Origin: Chryseobacterium sp. H1D6B
GTDB lineage: Bacteria > Bacteroidota > Bacteroidia > Flavobacteriales > Weeksellaceae
DNA: 64,000 nucleotides
Assembly (NCBI RefSeq): GCF_029892445.1
Contig: NZ_JARXVJ010000001.1
Span: 1,860,001-1,924,000 of the forward strand
Direction of reading: 5' to 3'
Shown here: positions 62,966 through 64,000 of the stretch, piece by piece
Position numbering within the stretch: the stretch's first letter is position 1
Layout: each line of letters starts with the position of its first letter
Translations under genes and position numbers: made by a program
The notes under the pieces: model-generated
Told to the model about the DNA's origin: nothing
Seen by the model: the letters and a program-made list of their open reading frames with translations, nothing else
The model's database searches: none

Positions 62966-64000
62966 ATGAAATTTGCCAGTATTGCAGTCTTTCTTTTTGG
63001 AGGCTTAGGTTGGGCTTTTGGCCAAAATTCCGGAACAATATCCGGAACTCTTAAACAGCATAGCGGAGAAGCTCTTCCTGAAGCAACAGTAGAGTTAGTA
63101 GAATTGAATAAGCACACCCTTACTGATCAGGAGGGTAAGTTCAGTTTTGATCATCTTACAGAAGGCAATTATCATGTGAAAATACAGGTGATCGGTTCAG
63201 ATGAGAAGATCGTAGAAGTAAAAGTAAAAGATAATGAACCAGCTGTTATTAATTATCAGCTGGAAAAAGAAAATATTTCTGTGATACAGGAAATTACCCT
63301 TTCTTCAGTTACCAATAAGTTTTCTAAAAAAGAAAGCCCTTATGTATCAAAGCTTCCACTTAAAAATATGGAAACACCGCAGGTATACATCAGTGTTCCT
63401 AAGGAATTGATTCAGGAGCAGATCGCTGTTAATTTAGGAAGTATTTCTAAAAACATTCCCGGTTCCGGTATTCCGATGCTGGCCAACCAGGGGCGTGTGA
63501 CCTTTCTTTCCCGGGGATTCACTACAGAACCGATGGTGAGAAATGGTATTTCAGGTTTCTCTTATACGACTATTGATCCGGCAAATCTTGAAAAAATAGA
63601 GGCTATTAAAGGTCCTTCAGCTACATTATTTGGTTCCAATTTATCTACTTACGGAGGTTTATTTAATAGAGTGACGAAAAAGCCTTACAATGGTTTCGGC
63701 GGTGAGGTGTCTTATACTGCAGGAAGCTGGAATTATAACAGGTTTACTGTAGATGTGAACACTCCTGTAAATAAAGACAAAACTGTTCTATTCAGATTAA
63801 ACGGAGCGGCTACTTATCAAAAAAGTTTTCAGGATCTGGGATTCAGCAATGCTATTTCCATTGCGCCGTCTATTTCCTATCAGATCAATGACAGGCTTTC
63901 TCTATTGTTTGATATTGAATACGGACATGAAAAAGGAACTTCTGTTGTAAGATTTAATCCTTTCTTAGGAAGCAATAAAGTACAGTCTATTGCAGATATG
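62966..64000 (+). CDS. TonB-dependent siderophore-type receptor, C-terminus cut by window edge
   Basis: 345 codons are visible. A signal peptide (1-19, ending WAFGQ) is followed by a carboxypeptidase-regulatory-like domain (GTISGTLKQHSGEALPEATV) and a plug domain with VPKELIQEQ, FLSRGFTTEPMVRNGI, the IEAIKGPSATLFG motif and GGLFNRVTKKP. These are the marks of ferric-siderophore receptors of the FhuA/FpvA class. The barrel starts near residue 240 and continues beyond the window. The receptor would import chelated iron with TonB energy. Confidence 0.93.
   Translation, partial: MKFASIAVFLFGGLGWAFGQNSGTISGTLKQHSGEALPEATVELVELNKHTLTDQEGKFSFDHLTEGNYHVKIQVIGSDEKIVEVKVKDNEPAVINYQLEKENISVIQEITLSSVTNKFSKKESPYVSKLPLKNMETPQVYISVPKELIQEQIAVNLGSISKNIPGSGIPMLANQGRVTFLSRGFTTEPMVRNGISGFSYTTIDPANLEKIEAIKGPSATLFGSNLSTYGGLFNRVTKKPYNGFGGEVSYTAGSWNYNRFTVDVNTPVNKDKTVLFRLNGAATYQKSFQDLGFSNAISIAPSISYQINDRLSLLFDIEYGHEKGTSVVRFNPFLGSNKVQSIADM

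Overview
The window looks like the chromosome of a Bacteroidota bacterium of the Flavobacteriia, most like Chryseobacterium or a near relative (Weeksellaceae). The signs are low-GC DNA, promoters with a TAnnTTTG -7 box and TTG/TTTG about 19-20 bases upstream, a type IX secretion C-terminal sorting domain, a GLPGLI-family protein, TonB-dependent and OMP_b-brl_3-type outer membrane proteins, many lipoproteins, and small double-glycine-leader peptides of the kind common in Chryseobacterium. I see no rRNA, tRNA, CRISPR array, insertion sequence or prophage.

Layout. 1-13.4 kb is housekeeping and cell-envelope material: an HtrA-type protease (cut by the window edge), the tRNA hydroxylase TrhO, 5-formyltetrahydrofolate cyclo-ligase, a membrane protein/lipoprotein pair, an alanine-rich repeat lipoprotein, a SpoU methyltransferase, a membrane-anchored AraC regulator divergent from a T9SS cargo protein, RmuC, a Cys-rich GG-leader peptide, a YciI-like protein, PncB and Dps. 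A GT-C-like membrane protein follows. 15.2-18.6 kb is the str operon (rpsL-rpsG-fusA-rpsJ). 18.7-31.4 kb separates rpsJ from the rest of the S10 operon: a GLPGLI protein, a decayed second copy of the rpsJ 3' end with its terminator, a carbonic anhydrase lipoprotein, a low-affinity iron permease-like protein, a three-gene operon of unknown function, and the glycerol operon glpD-glpK-glpF-omp with a divergent DeoR/GlpR-type regulator. 31.8-45.8 kb is the S10-spc-alpha ribosomal superoperon, rplC through rplQ, including secY, infA and rpoA.

45.8-50.6 kb is an accessory block: a MliC-like lipoprotein, a LuxR-type response regulator and a histidine kinase separated by two unrecognised genes (one a multi-pass membrane protein that may be the missing sensor), then a second small operon (a 2-TM protein, a small gene with an in-frame stop, a lipoprotein) whose promoter region shares a distinctive element with that of the two-component operon. 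50.7-53.4 kb holds eno and gltA. 53.5-64 kb holds a second membrane AraC regulator, an outer membrane beta-barrel protein, another Cys-rich GG-leader peptide, two amidinotransferase-fold hydrolases (the second is CtlX) with a four-helix-bundle gene between them, a GH43/discoidin protein, an alpha/beta-hydrolase lipoprotein and the start of a TonB-dependent receptor.

Points most worth a second look are the duplicated rpsJ tail with compensatory changes in its terminator, the shared regulatory element around the two-component cluster, the interrupted small gene in that cluster, the two GG-leader Cys-rich peptides, the leader ORF and inverted repeat upstream of rplC, and the hairpins inside the ribosomal operon.
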